Of a stretch of 64,000 nt of DNA, positions 63,181 through 64,000 are shown one piece after another. Position 1 is the first letter of the stretch; every line of letters begins with the position of its first letter. Under the pieces are notes generated by a model. That model searched no databases. It was not told the DNA's origin and was given only the letters and a program-made list of their open reading frames with translations. The position numbers were made by a program, and so were the translations under genes. Origin of the DNA: Brevibacillus thermoruber 423 (GTDB lineage Bacteria > Bacillota > Bacilli > Brevibacillales > Brevibacillaceae); contig NZ_KE695654.1 of NCBI RefSeq assembly GCF_000454065.1, positions 836-64,835 of the forward strand, written 5' to 3'.

Positions 63181-63676
63181 TTGCATCCACCCTTTCTAAC
63201 CGCTGCCTGATCGTTTGCCTGCCGCGAAACAACAACACTTTGAATTCGGCCAGTGTGACGCCCATCGCCTCCGCCCCCTCCTGGTAGGAGAGCTGCCGGA
63301 AGTCGCGAAGGACCACAGCCTGCCGCTGCTTGTCGGGTAGTGTCAGCAGCGCCTGTTTCACATCGTCCACCCGCTCCCGGACGAACAGACTCTGTTCGGG
63401 CCCCTGGCTGACCAGCTTCTCCTCAAAAAACGACACGTCCTTGGGTTTCGTCCGCTTTCGCTTCCGCTCGTGGTCGATCAGCGCGTTGCGGGCCACTCGC
63501 AAGAGCCACGGTTTTATCCGCTCGTCCACATCCGTTTCCAGTGACAGATAGGCGCGATAAAACGTCTCCTGTACCAGTTCCTCCGCCAGATGGTGGTCAC
63601 GGCAAAACGCATACAGATAGCGGTAGATGTCGTTCATGTACAGGCGAAAGATCTCTTCCAGGGAATCGTCTCTCAT
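63164..63676 (-). CDS. sigM: ECF sigma factor, SigM-like
   Basis: A 170-residue ECF sigma factor with region 2 (DIYRYLYAFCRDHHLAEELVQETF, IKPWLLRVARNALID) and region 4 (LPDKQRQAVVLRDFRQLSYQEGAEAMGV). With its neighbours, the closest B. subtilis match is SigM, which handles cell-wall, acid and salt stress. Its promoter shows an ECF pattern expected for sigma-M itself. ATG 63676 follows GGGGAGG. Confidence 0.8.
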   Translation of the reverse strand: MRDDSLEEIFRLYMNDIYRYLYAFCRDHHLAEELVQETFYRAYLSLETDVDERIKPWLLRVARNALIDHERKRKRTKPKDVSFFEEKLVSQGPEQSLFVRERVDDVKQALLTLPDKQRQAVVLRDFRQLSYQEGAEAMGVTLAEFKVLLFRGRQTIRQRLERVDANEQGV

Positions 63677-63696
63677 CATTTCCTCCCCTCATCCCA

Positions 63697-63724
63697 TACA
63701 CGTACAAGGCGGGAAGAAGTTACA
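63697..63724 (-). promoter_or_regulatory. ECF (sigma-M-type) promoter of sigM
   Basis: On the minus strand TGTAAC (63719-63724), 16-base spacer, CGTGTA (63697-63702), close to the TGAAAC-N16-CGTC sigma-M consensus. It implies autoregulation. Confidence 0.6.
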
Positions 63725-63730
63725 GACCAA

Positions 63731-63766
63731 ACAAAAAAGAAAAAGCGGGGATCGCCGTCCCCGCTT
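63731..63766 (-). terminator. Terminator of the gene at the right edge
   Basis: On the minus strand AAGCGGGGA..TCCCCGCTT followed by TTTTCTTTTTT. Confidence 0.85.
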
Positions 63767-63781
63767 GGTTCTTCTGTAAAG

Positions 63782-64000
63782 TTACACCGCTTCGTAGATC
63801 GCTTCGTAGCGCTTGCCGATCTCCTCGTCGCTCAGGCCGGCGTCGCGCAGGCGCTTGATCAGCGCCGTTGCCCAGATTTCCGAACGCTGCGCCATCTTGG
63901 CGTACTTTTTCGCCTCTTTTTCCTTGCGCTTGGCGCGATCCTCGCCGTTGGACTTGAGGTTGTCGAGGATGAACAGCATGTGCAGGGTCTCGTCCTCGTT
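63782..64000 (-). CDS. C-terminal part of an unknown gene (cut by window edge)
   Basis: Seventy-two codons run to the window edge without a start-associated ribosome site; an internal ATG at 63979 has none either, so the gene probably begins beyond the window. The visible part is charged and helical (RAKRKEKEAKKYAKMAQRSE, LSDEEIGKRYEAIYEAV). Function unknown. Confidence 0.6.
   Translation of the reverse strand, partial: NEDETLHMLFILDNLKSNGEDRAKRKEKEAKKYAKMAQRSEIWATALIKRLRDAGLSDEEIGKRYEAIYEAV

Overview
This is a GC-rich Firmicutes chromosome segment, most like Brevibacillus or a close Paenibacillaceae relative. The clues are the 5' half of a 16S rRNA with Brevibacillus-type variable regions at the left edge, Shine-Dalgarno sites of the AAGGAGG type, frequent GTG/TTG starts, and many Bacillus orthologues (PerR, FabL, YgaC/D, YfhP, YugP, ComER, LiaFSR, YneF, YhfH). 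There is no sign of prophage, plasmid, CRISPR or a known defence island; it is a core chromosome.

Layout. 1-11 kb: rRNA operon start, ygxA, ygzB, a GH18 hydrolase, perR with its own PerR box, nth, an M42 peptidase / methyltransferase / cobalamin adenosyltransferase operon, and bcp. 11-22 kb: a winged-helix regulator, a HAD phosphatase, proS under a proline T-box, ribU under an FMN riboswitch, a three-gene ABC-2 exporter, a repeat-containing lipoprotein interrupted by an in-frame stop, a PP2C-like phosphatase, and gsaB/hemL. 22-30 kb: a very large orphan gltB with a cre-like site, yugP, comER, a beta-hydroxyacid dehydrogenase and a PH-domain protein. 30-41 kb: an MFS gene joined to a 5'-truncated MFS remnant, ygaD, ygaC, GNAT, fabL, a run of tiny sporulation-type genes, a 251-bp inverted-repeat element that has split the mutY terminator, mutY and yfhP. 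41-47 kb: redox enzymes (PPOX, AhpD-like, extradiol dioxygenase, sodA), a TauE/SafE permease, yneF, an amidase and prpE. 47-55 kb: a lia-type envelope-stress operon (liaI-like, liaH, methyltransferase, liaF, liaS, liaR), an NlpC/P60 hydrolase under a c-di-AMP riboswitch, and an OmpR/HK pair. 55-64 kb: P450, bioY with a BirA box, M29 aminopeptidase, yhfH, ilvA under an isoleucine T-box, and a sigM / anti-sigma / membrane-protein module with a self-type ECF promoter.

Common themes are oxidative stress (PerR, Bcp, SodA, AhpD-like, MutY, Nth) and envelope stress (LiaFSR, PspA/LiaH, SigM, c-di-AMP-controlled wall hydrolase, amidase, GH18). The B. subtilis block yfhP-mutY-fabL-ygaC-ygaD-gsaB-bcp-perR-ygzB-ygxA-rrn is recognisable across 40 kb, with other genes inserted between its members. 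Nothing here is a clear new multi-gene system. The most unusual structures are the 251-bp element beside mutY, the interrupted lipoprotein gene, and the fused MFS remnant.
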